Assembly (NCBI RefSeq): GCF_016889805.1
Contig: NZ_CP069535.1
Coordinates: 3,658,001 to 3,722,000, forward strand
Length of the DNA: 64,000 bases
Direction of reading: 5' to 3'
From: Rhodanobacter sp. FDAARGOS 1247
Lineage (GTDB): Bacteria; Pseudomonadota; Gammaproteobacteria; Xanthomonadales; Rhodanobacteraceae
Positions 9,024 to 18,254 of this stretch are shown piece after piece (position 1 is the first letter of the stretch; the number at the start of each line of letters is the position of its first letter). The position numbers and the translations under genes are program-made. The notes beneath the pieces were generated by a model that was not told the DNA's origin, did no database searches, and saw nothing but the letters and a program-made list of their open reading frames with translations.

Positions 9024-11546
9024 TCAGCGTCGCTCGCGGGGTTTCGCACGGTGCGTCGGCGTGGCGGTCCACGGATCATCGGGCCAGGGGTGGCGCGGAT
9101 AGCGGCCCTTCATTTCCTTCCTGACCTCGGGATAGGTGCGCTCCCAGAACCCCTTCAGGTCCTGGGTCACCTGGATCGGTCGTCCCGCCGGCGACAACAG
9201 GTGCAGGGTGACCGGCACGCGACCGCCGCCCACGCGCGGGGTGTCGGCCATGCCGAACAACTCCTGCAGCTTCACCGCCAGCACCGGCGGCCCGTCTTCG
9301 GTGTACTCCAGCCGGCGCTGCTGGCCGCTGGGCACCACCAGGCTTTCCGGCGCCTGCGCATCCAGCATGCTGCGCTGCTGGTGATCCAGACGCGACGCCA
9401 GCGCCTGGGACAGATCCTCCGGCCCCAGCGCATCGAGTCGATGACGCCCCGCCAGGCACGGCGCCAGCCAGTCCTCCAGTGTAGCCAGCAAGGCCACGCC
9501 GGAAACGTCCGGCAGGCCGAGCTCGGGCATCCACTGGCGCAGGGCCTGCATCCGTGCGCGCAGGCGCCGCGCGTGATCACTCCACGGCAAACTGTCGATG
9601 CCCCGCGCGCGCACGGCGGCGAGCAGCGCGGGCAAGGCGTCGGACGGTTTCACCGGCACGCTGTGACGTTCCAGCACGATCGCGCCGAAACGCGATTCGT
9701 CGAAGGCCTCGGCGGCACCGCGCTGCTCGTTCCAGCGCAGGCTGCGTTCGCGGCTGAAGCGGGCCGGGAAATCGCGCTCCAGCACGCGCGGGTCCAGCGG
9801 CGCTGCCGCCAGGATCAGGCTGTCGCGACTGTCGCGGCGCAACTCGATGACGACCAGCCACGGCTCGCCCAGCAAGGCGGTGTTCTCGTGCAGGCGCGCG
9901 CCGCGGCCATTGGCCAGCGTGTAGCGGGTGGGGTTGCTGTCATCGCGGCGCGCCACCCGGTCGGGAAAGGCGTGCAGCAGCAGGTCGCCGACACTGTGGC
10001 TGTGCGGCACGCCACTGGCGGCGCTGCGCACGTCGAGGCGACGACGCCAGCCCTTGCTGGCCTGCTCGATCGCCGCCAGCGCTCCGGCGTCCGCGTCGCG
10101 CGCGTGGACACCGCGACGGTCACGCCAGGCATGCAGCGCAGCGAGGCGCACACGCAGGTCATCGTTGCGCGCCTGTTCGCCGCGCATCGGCGAACGGGCA
10201 TCCAGCAAGGCCAGCAGGTCGGCCACCAGCGCGTGCAACGGCGGCGGCGCATGCAGGGCGGCCGCCGCCATGCGCGGGCTGGCGCCGAGTTCGAGCATGC
10301 GCTTGCCCAACGCGGTGATGCGGCCATCGTCGCCGAGAGCACCCAGTTGCTGCAGCAGTTCGCGCGCCTGCGCCAGCGCGCCGGCCGGCGGCGGATCGAG
10401 CCAGGGCAGGTCGGCGTCGCTGCTGGCGGTGATGCCCCAGGCCGCCAGTTCCAGCGCCAGCGAGGACAGCTCGGCCTGGGCGATCTCCGCGCTGCGCGCC
10501 GGTTCCAGCCGGCGGCTCTGCGGCCACAGCCGATACGCCGTGCCTTCCGCCACGCGACCGGCGCGGCCGGCGCGCTGGTCGGCCGAGGCCTGCGAGATGC
10601 TCACCGTCTCCAGCCGGGTGAAGCCGGAGTTCGGATCGAAACGCGGCTCGCGCGCCAGGCCGCTGTCGACCACCGCACGAATGCCCGGCAAGGTGATGCT
10701 GGACTCGGCCACGTTGGTGGCCAGCACCACGCGGCGCAGGCCCGGCTCCGCCGGCGCCAGCGCTGCCTGCTGATCGATCAGCGAGAGTTCGCCATGCAGG
10801 GCCAGCACGTCGACGTCGTCGCGCGTCAGGGTCTGCGCCAGCACCGCCTGCACGCGGGCGATCTCGCGGCGGCCGGGCAGGAAGGCCAGCACGTCGCCGT
10901 CGTTTTCCTCCAGCGCCTGGCGCACCACCCGCGCCAGCTGGTGTTCGATCGCCTCCTGCGTGCGCGCCGGCGGATGTTCGATGCGCACCGCGAAGCTGCG
11001 GCCGGGGCTGGACAGCCGCGGCGCGTCCAGCCACTGGGCGATGCGCTCGCCATCCAGCGTGGCCGACATCAGCAGCAGGCGCAGCCCGGGCCGCAAGGTG
11101 CCCTGCAGGTCCAGCGTCAGCGCGGCGCCGAGATCACCGGCGAGATGGCGTTCGTGGAATTCGTCGAACACGATCGCGCCGATGCCCGCCAGCTCCGGGT
11201 CATGCTGGATCAGCCGGGTCAGGATGCCCTCGGTGACCACCTCGATGCGGGTGGCCGCGCTCACCTTCGACTCGAAGCGGATGCGGTAGCCGACGGTCTG
11301 CCCGACCTCCTCGCCCAGCTGCCGCGCCATGAACTGCGCGGCCGAGCGCGCCGCGATCCGGCGCGGCTCCAGCATCACGATCTTCTGCCCGGCCAGCCAG
11401 TCGGCGTCGAGCAGGGCCAGCGGCACCTGGGTGGTCTTGCCCGCGCCCGGCGGCGCTTCCAGCACCAGCCGCGGATGCGTCGCCAGCGCGGCGACGATCT
11501 GCGGCAGCAGCGGGGTGATCGGGAAATTCGGCGTGGATGCAGTCAT
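9024..11546 (-). CDS. hrpB: ATP-dependent helicase HrpB (DEAH family)
   Basis: 840 residues, the usual length for HrpB. Helicase motifs are in order: Walker A APPGAGKTT (31-39), DEFH (128-131), SAT (161-163), ATNVAESS (276-283) and QRAGRAGR (324-331). They are followed by the helicase-associated region and the HrpB C-terminal domain with LHLLSPAGRPIQVTQDL and FWERTYPEVRKEMKGRYPRHPWPDDP near the end. HrpB is a putative RNA helicase widespread in proteobacteria with no firmly fixed role. Its start is 61 bp from the end of gspD on the same strand, so some read-through from the secretion operon is possible. It ends 88 bp before the start of the GGDEF/EAL gene. Confidence 0.93.
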   Translation of the reverse strand: MTASTPNFPITPLLPQIVAALATHPRLVLEAPPGAGKTTQVPLALLDADWLAGQKIVMLEPRRIAARSAAQFMARQLGEEVGQTVGYRIRFESKVSAATRIEVVTEGILTRLIQHDPELAGIGAIVFDEFHERHLAGDLGAALTLDLQGTLRPGLRLLLMSATLDGERIAQWLDAPRLSSPGRSFAVRIEHPPARTQEAIEHQLARVVRQALEENDGDVLAFLPGRREIARVQAVLAQTLTRDDVDVLALHGELSLIDQQAALAPAEPGLRRVVLATNVAESSITLPGIRAVVDSGLAREPRFDPNSGFTRLETVSISQASADQRAGRAGRVAEGTAYRLWPQSRRLEPARSAEIAQAELSSLALELAAWGITASSDADLPWLDPPPAGALAQARELLQQLGALGDDGRITALGKRMLELGASPRMAAAALHAPPPLHALVADLLALLDARSPMRGEQARNDDLRVRLAALHAWRDRRGVHARDADAGALAAIEQASKGWRRRLDVRSAASGVPHSHSVGDLLLHAFPDRVARRDDSNPTRYTLANGRGARLHENTALLGEPWLVVIELRRDSRDSLILAAAPLDPRVLERDFPARFSRERSLRWNEQRGAAEAFDESRFGAIVLERHSVPVKPSDALPALLAAVRARGIDSLPWSDHARRLRARMQALRQWMPELGLPDVSGVALLATLEDWLAPCLAGRHRLDALGPEDLSQALASRLDHQQRSMLDAQAPESLVVPSGQQRRLEYTEDGPPVLAVKLQELFGMADTPRVGGGRVPVTLHLLSPAGRPIQVTQDLKGFWERTYPEVRKEMKGRYPRHPWPDDPWTATPTHRAKPRERR

Positions 11547-11607
11547 CCACGCGAATGATAGTGGCTGCAGGCGGAGCAGGCCCGGCCTGCTCCGCGAGGG
11601 CGTGGCG

Positions 11608-14250
11608 TTATGGCGACTTCACCGGTGCACGGCAATCGGCCAAGCGCTTGCGCGCCAGCTCCAGGCCCTTCGCATCCTGCGCATGCTGGCGCGCCTCGAT
11701 GACCACCTGCCAGTTGCGTTCGCACAGCTCGCCATGATGCGTGCCCTGCTGCCACGACTGGATCGCCAGGTTCTGCGCGTTCAGATAGTCGCCCTTGCCC
11801 AGCGCCAGTTCCGCATGCTGCTGCATCTGTTCGGGCCAGCTCGGCGCTGGTGGCGGTGGCGGTTGGGGCACAGCCGGCAGCGGCACGGTGGTGGCCGCTG
11901 CCGTGGGAACGAGTTCGCCCGACTTGCGCAGCGGGGTCAGCGATTCGAACTTGTTCTGGTAGTCGTCGGTGATCTGCTTGGCATCGGCGCCGCCGCGAAT
12001 CACCCGCGGCGTGATCAGCACGATCAGCTCGGTGCGGTTGCGGCTGCGATTGGTGCTGCCGAACAACCGGCCCAGCACGGGGATGCGGTTGAGGCCGGGA
12101 ATGCCGGTGTCGGTGTTGCCTTCGGCCTGCTCGATCAGGCCGCCCAGCAGCACGGTCTGGCCGCTCTGCACGGCCACCTGGGTGGCCAGCTTGCGCTGCG
12201 AGATCGCCGGGTTGCCATTGACCAGGGGCACCGAACGGTCGGCCTGGCTCACCTCCTGGCTGATGTTCATGTAGACCAGGCCGCCGGGATTGATCCGCGG
12301 CTGCACGTTGAGGATCACGCCGGTGTTGAGGTAGCTGACCTGGCTGTAGGTGCTGGCGTTGCCGATGCCGGTGTTCACGCTGGTCTGGTTGATCGGGATC
12401 TGGTTGCCCACCGCAATGCTGGCAGTCTGGTTGTTCATCACCACCATCGACGGCGCCGACAGCGTCTTGGTGTTGCCGCTGGTCTCCATCGCGCGCACGG
12501 CGACCTGCAGGTTGCTGTTGAGGAAGGAGTAGAAGAACGGTTCGCCACGAAACGCGTTGCCGCCCTGGCCCAGGCCGATCTGGCGATGGCGGTAGGGCTG
12601 GCCCGGCACGAGTACCGAGTTGCCGCTGTCGTCGCTGGTGGTGGTGCTGCCGGTGAGTCCTTCCAGATACCACTGCACGCCGAACTGGAATTCGCCGGTG
12701 AGGTTCACTTCCAGGATGCGCGTCTCGATCTGCACCTGCATCGGCACGTTGTCGAGCTTGCCGATGGCCGACTTGATCTCTTCCCACTGCGAGGGCCGCG
12801 CGCGCACCAGCAGCTGGTTGTTGCTGTCGACCGAACTGATCCGCACGCTGCCGTCGCTGGAGCTGTACTGCTGGTCACCGGCAGCGCCGTTGCCACCGGC
12901 GGCATTGCCGAAGCTGCTGCCCGAGGTGCTGCCGAAGCCGCCGCTGGTGCCGCTGCCGCCGGCATCGCGAGCGCTGCCCATGTTCAGGCCGCCATTGCTG
13001 TCGGTGCCATTGATGCCGCCGCCGATGCCGCCGTTGCGCGAGCCGTCCGCCGCATTGCCGAAGCCGCCGGCGGTGCTGCCCATGCTGGTGCCGCTGGCGT
13101 TCTCGGCGCTGCCCAGGGTGGCGCCGGTGAGGCCCGGGCCCACCTGGCCGCCGCTGTCGCCGGTGCCGCCGCCACCGGCGCCGTTGGTGTAGATGTTGGC
13201 CAGGTAGCGGGCCAGGTCCGAGGCCTTGATGTTGCGCACGTCGTAGACGAACAGCTGGGGCTCGTTGCCACCGCCACGATCGATGCGGGCGATCCAGTCG
13301 CCCACTTCGCGCAGGTAGTCGGGCTGGGTGCTGATCACCACCAGCGCGTTGGTGCGCTCGATCGGGATGAAGCGCAGCATGCCGGCCAGCGGGGTGTCGC
13401 CGTGCACGCCGAACATGCCATCCAGCTTGGGCATCAGGTCGCCGACCGTGGCGTACTGCAGGTTGAACACGCCCACCGACATGCCACGCAGCCAGTCGAC
13501 GTCGAAGGTACGCACCATGCTCTGGTAGTTGGCCAGTTCCTGCGGCGTGCCCGACATCACCAGCAGGTTGCGCGCCGGGTCCGCCAGCAGGGTGGCGTCG
13601 GGCCGCGCGAACGGCTTGATCAGTTTCTGCATCTCGGTGGCCGAGATGTAGCGCAGCGGGAACAGCCGCGCCTGCAGCCCGCCCTGCGGCGCGGTGGCGC
13701 CCAGGCTGGGCACCAGGTTGCCGGCCACCGCATCCTTCTGCGGCATCACCACGTAGCCGCCGTCGCGATGCACCAGCGCGTTGCCGGTCCAGCCCAGCAG
13801 GGTCTCGAGGATCGGCAGTGCCTGGCCGACGTCGACCGGCTCGGAGGTGGAGAACGAGATGTTGCCCTGCACGCCGGGCACGATGGTGTAGTTCTGCTTC
13901 AGCAGGTCGCCGAGGATCGCCTTGACCACCGCCTGCACCGGCTGGTTCTCGAAGTTGAAGGTCACCGCGCCACTGCCGCTGGCCGCCGGCCTGGGCGTGG
14001 CCAGCGCGCCGGGATGGATGAACTGGCCGCTGCCGTGGCTGATCTCGGGGCTCGCCGTGGCCTCGCTGCCACTGGCCACGCTGGTGTTCAACGGCAGCGG
14101 CGCCGGCACCGGGTTCTGCGTGCCGGCCATCGCCTCGCGCTGCAGGGCGCCGTCGTCATGCGGCTGCGGCAGGCTGGCGCAACCGGCCACGCCGACCACG
14201 AAGGCGAGCGTGGCGGCGCGCAGGGTTTGCTGGGTGAGCGTGCGGAACAT
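11608..14250 (-). CDS. gspD: Type II secretion outer-membrane secretin GspD (XpsD type)
   Basis: 880 residues. The N terminus has a lipoprotein signal (lipobox VAGC, lipidated Cys24), as in Xanthomonas XpsD. N0 and N1-N3 domains follow, starting with VTFNFENQPVQAVVKAIL at about 96-113. The secretin core lies at about 500-750, with IETRILEVNLTGEFQFG, VGNQIPI, QSGQTVLLGGL and GLNRIPVLGRLFG. Two parts are unusual. Residues about 357-464 form a Gly/Ser/Asn-rich insertion inside the third N domain. After the secretin core comes a C-terminal extension with a proline-rich stretch and a helical segment. It is the last gene of the operon, three bases after the gspN/C stop, as in the xps order. It forms the exit pore for folded exoproteins. 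Confidence 0.93.
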   Translation of the reverse strand: MFRTLTQQTLRAATLAFVVGVAGCASLPQPHDDGALQREAMAGTQNPVPAPLPLNTSVASGSEATASPEISHGSGQFIHPGALATPRPAASGSGAVTFNFENQPVQAVVKAILGDLLKQNYTIVPGVQGNISFSTSEPVDVGQALPILETLLGWTGNALVHRDGGYVVMPQKDAVAGNLVPSLGATAPQGGLQARLFPLRYISATEMQKLIKPFARPDATLLADPARNLLVMSGTPQELANYQSMVRTFDVDWLRGMSVGVFNLQYATVGDLMPKLDGMFGVHGDTPLAGMLRFIPIERTNALVVISTQPDYLREVGDWIARIDRGGGNEPQLFVYDVRNIKASDLARYLANIYTNGAGGGGTGDSGGQVGPGLTGATLGSAENASGTSMGSTAGGFGNAADGSRNGGIGGGINGTDSNGGLNMGSARDAGGSGTSGGFGSTSGSSFGNAAGGNGAAGDQQYSSSDGSVRISSVDSNNQLLVRARPSQWEEIKSAIGKLDNVPMQVQIETRILEVNLTGEFQFGVQWYLEGLTGSTTTSDDSGNSVLVPGQPYRHRQIGLGQGGNAFRGEPFFYSFLNSNLQVAVRAMETSGNTKTLSAPSMVVMNNQTASIAVGNQIPINQTSVNTGIGNASTYSQVSYLNTGVILNVQPRINPGGLVYMNISQEVSQADRSVPLVNGNPAISQRKLATQVAVQSGQTVLLGGLIEQAEGNTDTGIPGLNRIPVLGRLFGSTNRSRNRTELIVLITPRVIRGGADAKQITDDYQNKFESLTPLRKSGELVPTAAATTVPLPAVPQPPPPPAPSWPEQMQQHAELALGKGDYLNAQNLAIQSWQQGTHHGELCERNWQVVIEARQHAQDAKGLELARKRLADCRAPVKSP

Positions 14251-14253
14251 GGA

Positions 14254-14928
14254 TCAACGTACTCCTTCGTTGGCCGCGGCAGCGCGGGCGGCCCGACGTT
14301 TCTGGATATTCTGGCGCAGGCGCTCGGCCGGCGATTCGCGCGACGATTCGGGCGTGGCGCGGTTGGGCATCGGCGGCACCGGCGGCGCGGAACGACTCGG
14401 CGCGGCACCTTCACCGGAGGCATTCCGATCGGCGCCGCGCGGCGGGTCGATCGGCGCGCCGGCCGGCAGCTTCAGTTCGGTGCGGCCGCCGGAGGCATCG
14501 AAGATGGCCGAGCGGGCGCGCACCTCGACCAGCTTCACGCTGCCGTCGGGCAGCGATTCGCCTTCGCGCAGGCGCACTTCGCGATCGGCCTGGCGATCGT
14601 GCAGCAAGGCCATGCGCAATGCTGGCGTGAGGATCACGCCGGTGAGTTCGAGGTCGCCGAGCTGGCTGCCGCCATCGGCCGCGGAAGCCGTCGGCTTGCG
14701 GTCGGGTGCGAACAGCGGCTTCTGCCAGACCAGGGCGAACTGCTGCAGCGGCAACGGCTGCGGCAGGTTGGCGGGATTGCCGGCCGGCGGCAGCGGCGCG
14801 CGCACGCGTGGCTCGTCCCAGTGCACGCCACGACCGACCCCCAGCAGCAGGGCCAGCAGCAGCGCCGCCAGCGCGATGGCGCCGAGCATCAGCCAGGGCG
14901 TGAGGCGACGCTGGGCGGCCGCGTTCAT
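14254..14928 (-). CDS. gspC: Type II secretion inner-membrane protein, XpsN/GspC type
   Basis: 224 residues. A short cytoplasmic N terminus is followed by one transmembrane helix (about 12-31) and a periplasmic region with WQKPLFAPDRKP, LGDLELTGVILTP, AIFDASGGRTELKLPAG and a basic, coiled C terminus. This matches the short XpsN-type version of GspC without a PDZ domain, which couples the inner-membrane platform to the secretin. The ATG overlaps the gspM stop by 4 bp (ATGA), so translation is coupled. Its position between gspM and gspD is where xpsN sits in Xanthomonas. Sequence similarity in this family is low, so the name rests partly on position. Confidence 0.8.
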   Translation of the reverse strand: MNAAAQRRLTPWLMLGAIALAALLLALLLGVGRGVHWDEPRVRAPLPPAGNPANLPQPLPLQQFALVWQKPLFAPDRKPTASAADGGSQLGDLELTGVILTPALRMALLHDRQADREVRLREGESLPDGSVKLVEVRARSAIFDASGGRTELKLPAGAPIDPPRGADRNASGEGAAPSRSAPPVPPMPNRATPESSRESPAERLRQNIQKRRAARAAAANEGVR

Positions 14929-15572
14929 GGCGCGTCTCCCGGCGAAGTCGCCGGCGCGCCGGGCCATGCGGGCGCGACCCGCGCCGGCCGCACATAACCG
15001 GACAGGGTGAACTGCACTTCCAGCGGCACGGCACCACCCTGCTGCGCGGCCACCGGATTGCGATAGATGCTGAGGTCGTCGATGAACAGATACGGCGTGC
15101 CCTGCTCCAGCGCCTGCATCACCGCGGCCAGCGGCTCGATGTCGCAACTCAGGCTGATGCTCACCGCGGCCTTGCGATACGGTTCGCCGACGGCCGGCGC
15201 GGGACTGGGCAGCGGCATCTTCTGGCTCACCGTGCACGATCCGCTGCCGGCATGCGCCGCGACCACGTCGACCACGCGCTGCATCAGGTCCGCCGAAGCG
15301 GTGTTGGGATCATCCGCCGACAGGAACGCGCTGCTGGCCGCCTGGCCGGCACCGAGCGCGGCGATCCGCTGCAGCAACGCGGGCTTCTCGGCGATCGCGG
15401 CGGCGTAGCGGCTCTGCGTGTCGCGCAGGTCGGCCATCTCGCCACGGATCTGCTGCAGCGGCGCCACGAACCACCAGTGCAGCAACACGAAATAGGCCAG
15501 CAGCAGCGCGAGCAGCAGCAGGAGCACCGCCGCGATGCGGCTGTCACGCCGGTTCATCGCCGCCAGCTTCAT
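14925..15572 (-). CDS. gspM: Type II secretion platform protein GspM
   Basis: 215 residues. One N-terminal transmembrane helix (about 11-32) precedes a coiled segment (LQQIRGEMADLRDTQSRYAAAI) and a small ferredoxin-like periplasmic domain, the layout of the GspM/PilO group. GspM pairs with GspL in the inner-membrane platform. The gene overlaps both gspL (ATGA at 15569-15572) and gspN/C (ATGA at 14925-14928), which supports this start and a single cotranscribed unit. A few more basic residues lie before the helix (MKLAAMNRRDSR). A second possible start at the sixth codon would give a shorter tail but lose the overlap. Confidence 0.85.
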   Translation of the reverse strand: MKLAAMNRRDSRIAAVLLLLLALLLAYFVLLHWWFVAPLQQIRGEMADLRDTQSRYAAAIAEKPALLQRIAALGAGQAASSAFLSADDPNTASADLMQRVVDVVAAHAGSGSCTVSQKMPLPSPAPAVGEPYRKAAVSISLSCDIEPLAAVMQALEQGTPYLFIDDLSIYRNPVAAQQGGAVPLEVQFTLSGYVRPARVAPAWPGAPATSPGDAP

Positions 15573-16735
15573 GGCGTGCCCCCGGCGCTCGCGGCATTCG
15601 GCGCGGGCTTCGGCTGGTTGACCCGGGCGGTGAGGTAGAAGCGCTCCTTGCCGGTGGTGGGATCGGGCTGGATGCTGCCCTGGAAACTGGCGTCGGTGAT
15701 CAGGCGCGAATCCTTCAAGGTGTCGAGCAGTTTCGCGGCCTGCTGGCTCTGCCCCTGGAAGCCGATCTGACCGGTGTTGTCCACGCTGAGGCGTTCCAGC
15801 CACGCGCTGTCGGGCAGGCGCGCGGTGGCGTCTTCGAGCACGCTGAGCATCGCCACGCTGTGCTTCTTGCGCTGGGCCAGGAAGCCGGCGGCGCCGGCGT
15901 TGTCCTGCAGTTGCTGGCGCAGCGCCGCCACCTGCTGCGCTTCGCCGCGCATGCCTTCGACGTCCGTGCGCATCTGCTCCAGCGCCAGCTGCCGGTTGTG
16001 CAGCCATTCGCCCAGCACGCAGCCCAGCAACACCACCACGGCCGCGGCCAGCAGCAGGTTGAGCCGGCGCCGCGGATGCGCGTGGCGCGGCACCTGCGCC
16101 GCCGGCAACAGGTTCACGCCGAGGCGGCCATGGCCATCGGCCACGTCCACCGCGTCCACACTGATCGACTGTGCCTGCAGACGCGCCAGCACGGGATCGA
16201 GGACGTCGCGGGTGACCACCACCAGTTCCGCGTTGAAGCGCCCGGGCGGCGCCGCCGTCGCCAGCTCGCGCACGGCGTGGTGCACCTGGGCCAGGTTGAA
16301 CGGGGTCTGCCGGTCCATCTCGAAACCGGCCACCTGCATCAGGTTGTCGCGTGCCGCCAGCGGCAGGCTCAGGGTGCGCCGCAGCACCAGGGCGGACGGC
16401 AGCAACAGGGCCACGCGCAGATCCTCGCGATCGACGCGTTGCAGTGCATCGCGCAACGCCGCCGGCGGCTTGCCCGCGCCGTCGATGCCCGGCTCCGTTT
16501 CATCCCAGCTCGACAGCAGCCCGGCGTGACCGTTGCGGCGCAGATCCCAGCGGGCGCCGGCGCACTGCAGCAGGTACCAGTCGGCGCCGCTGCCGAAGGC
16601 GCCACGCCAGCGCGGCGGCAGCAGCGCGCGCAACTCGCCACCCCACCAGTGCAGGAAACCCGGCAACGGCGAGGCACGCCAACTGCGGCGTACGACATCG
16701 ACCAGCGGCCGCAGTGACTGCGTTGCCGAACTCAT
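15569..16735 (-). CDS. gspL: Type II secretion platform protein GspL (PilM/PilN-like)
   Basis: 388 residues. The cytoplasmic part (about 1-220) is an actin-like fold with LLLPSALVLRRTLSLPLAA and FEMDRQTPFNLAQVHHAV. It is followed by one transmembrane helix (about 226-244) and a periplasmic PilN-like domain with coiled coil and LPDSAWLERLSVDNTGQIGFQGQSQQAAKLLDTL. In the family the cytoplasmic domain binds the GspE ATPase and the periplasmic domain binds GspM. The ATG lies within the end of gspK (4-bp overlap at 16732-16735), and the stop overlaps gspM by the same arrangement. The family assignment by domain layout is strong. Confidence 0.88.
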   Translation of the reverse strand: MSSATQSLRPLVDVVRRSWRASPLPGFLHWWGGELRALLPPRWRGAFGSGADWYLLQCAGARWDLRRNGHAGLLSSWDETEPGIDGAGKPPAALRDALQRVDREDLRVALLLPSALVLRRTLSLPLAARDNLMQVAGFEMDRQTPFNLAQVHHAVRELATAAPPGRFNAELVVVTRDVLDPVLARLQAQSISVDAVDVADGHGRLGVNLLPAAQVPRHAHPRRRLNLLLAAAVVVLLGCVLGEWLHNRQLALEQMRTDVEGMRGEAQQVAALRQQLQDNAGAAGFLAQRKKHSVAMLSVLEDATARLPDSAWLERLSVDNTGQIGFQGQSQQAAKLLDTLKDSRLITDASFQGSIQPDPTTGKERFYLTARVNQPKPAPNAASAGGTP

Positions 16736-17601
16736 TCCGCCTCCCCTTCCTGCCAGCGCAAGACGGCGTACGGTTGCGCCTGCCCCGCCTGCAGGCGAAT
16801 CGTGGCGCGCAGGACCGCGCGCGTGCCGTCGGCCAGCGTAGCCTCGGACCGGATACTATGCGTTGTTCCGCTGCCCAGAACCAGCTGCGGGTCCTTCGCG
16901 TTCTGCTGCCGTGCAGCCTCGAGCTGCTGGCGCTGTTCCGGCGTCATTCCCGGGATCGCCGCCAGCGCCAGCGGCGGCGCGGTATTCGGATCGGGGCTGG
17001 AACTGCCCGACCAGATCGTCAGCGCCGGCGCCAGCAGCCGGTACAGCGAGGGCGTGACGCCCAGCACCATCTGCAACTCCTCGACGCTGGCGAACGGGCC
17101 GTGGCGTGGACCGTAGTTTCTCCCGGCCGCCAGATAGCCGGCCCGGGCGCTGGCGTCATCGCCCTCCACCGCCGGCAGGCTGCGCCAGTCGACCACCTGA
17201 TCGACCAGCACCTGTGCCGGCGCAGGCTTCAAACCGGCCGCCTGGAACAGCGCCAGCAGTACCTCGGGCGAGGCCGCGTTGAGATCGACCTTGCCGCCTT
17301 CGTCGATCGCGCGCACGGTGATCGTCGCGTTGTCGTAGTGGAAGGTGTAGACCCGGCCATCGGCCATCCAGCGCTGCTTCGCCTGCGGGTCCTGCAGGGC
17401 ATAGGCCGCGCGCATCAGGCCGGCCTCGGCCGCGTAGTGCGCCTGGGTCTGGGCAAACTGGTAACGCGCCTGCAGGCCCTCGGTGCGCGCCAGCGCGGCA
17501 TAACCGCCGAGCAGGATCGCCAGCAGGGTGCACGCCCACAACACCAGCAGCAGCGCCACGCCGCGCTGACGCCCGAGCAGCTGCGGCGCCGCCCGCCTCA
17601 T
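16732..17601 (-). CDS. gspK: Type II secretion minor pseudopilin GspK
   Basis: 289 residues. The prepilin leader MRRAAPQLLGRQRG ends before VALLLVLW, with no Glu at position 5, which is the GspK pattern that allows it to cap the pseudopilus tip. The large globular domain typical of GspK follows, including the helix-hairpin-like KVDLNAASPEVLLALF, VDWRSLPAVEGDD, and NTAPPLALAAIPGMT segments. It starts by a 4-bp overlap with gspJ and ends by a 4-bp overlap with gspL. The leader is 14 residues long, close to the family norm, and so differs from the stretched leaders in gspG, gspH and gspI upstream. Confidence 0.9.
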   Translation of the reverse strand: MRRAAPQLLGRQRGVALLLVLWACTLLAILLGGYAALARTEGLQARYQFAQTQAHYAAEAGLMRAAYALQDPQAKQRWMADGRVYTFHYDNATITVRAIDEGGKVDLNAASPEVLLALFQAAGLKPAPAQVLVDQVVDWRSLPAVEGDDASARAGYLAAGRNYGPRHGPFASVEELQMVLGVTPSLYRLLAPALTIWSGSSSPDPNTAPPLALAAIPGMTPEQRQQLEAARQQNAKDPQLVLGSGTTHSIRSEATLADGTRAVLRATIRLQAGQAQPYAVLRWQEGEAE

Positions 17602-18254
17602 CGCAGGCTCCCGCCGCGCAGGCCCATGCGCACCAGTCCGGCCGGCGAGGCGTTCACCCGCAGCGGCACCTCGAGCTGCGGCCACTCGACGGTGCCGTTC
17701 ACCTGCAGCTCGACCCGCACCAGTTGCGGCAGCACGCGGCCGTCGGCCCAGGTCGGCGACCACGCCACCGCGGCACCTTTCGAATCGACGCCGCGATAGC
17801 TGAAGCTGCCGCTGCTGACGTGGTCGACCAGCACCTGCGGATCGCCCAGCGCCTGCGGCGGCTGGCCATCGGGCGGCAGCAAGGCCAGGCTGAGTTCCAG
17901 CCGCTGGCCGCCGTGGTCGTCGTCGACCAGGCGCAGCTGCTGCAGTTGCGGGCCGAGCTTGCCCAGGTAACCGGGCAGCGGCGCCACGTAGCGCATCTCC
18001 CGGGCACTGCCGACGAAGTAGACCGGTTCGCCATGATCGGTGCGATCGATCGGCTGGGCCAGGCTCTGCGCCAGTTCGCGGCGCAGGAACTGCTGGGCCG
18101 AGCGCACCTGGTCCAGCCGCTCGATCGCCGCCGTGCCGGAGCGCACGCTGTGCGTGGCGGTGCGGATGCCCGAATACACGCCGACCAGCAACAAGGCCAG
18201 CAGCACCAGCGAGGCGAGCACTTCCAGCAGGGTGAAACCGGCCTGCCGTTTCAT
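17598..18254 (-). CDS. gspJ: Type II secretion minor pseudopilin GspJ
   Basis: 218 residues. A short, ordinary prepilin leader MKRQAG precedes FTLLEVLASLVLLALLLVGVYSGI, with Glu5 present. The C-terminal part has the GspJ pattern of paired strands (VRSAQQFLRRELAQSLAQP, YVAPLPGYLGKLGPQLQQL, RVELQVNGTVEWPQLEVPLRV). GspJ joins GspI and GspK at the tip of the pseudopilus. Start and stop overlap gspI and gspK by 4 bp. This leader is a useful internal control: it shows what the leaders of gspG, gspH and gspI probably looked like before repeat insertion. Confidence 0.9.
   Translation of the reverse strand: MKRQAGFTLLEVLASLVLLALLLVGVYSGIRTATHSVRSGTAAIERLDQVRSAQQFLRRELAQSLAQPIDRTDHGEPVYFVGSAREMRYVAPLPGYLGKLGPQLQQLRLVDDDHGGQRLELSLALLPPDGQPPQALGDPQVLVDHVSSGSFSYRGVDSKGAAVAWSPTWADGRVLPQLVRVELQVNGTVEWPQLEVPLRVNASPAGLVRMGLRGGSLR

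Noticed and set aside
12983-13280. Separate small gene inside the Gly-rich part of gspD
   Set aside because: The alternative frames there consist of Ala/Pro/Arg runs produced by the GCC-rich low-complexity sequence.
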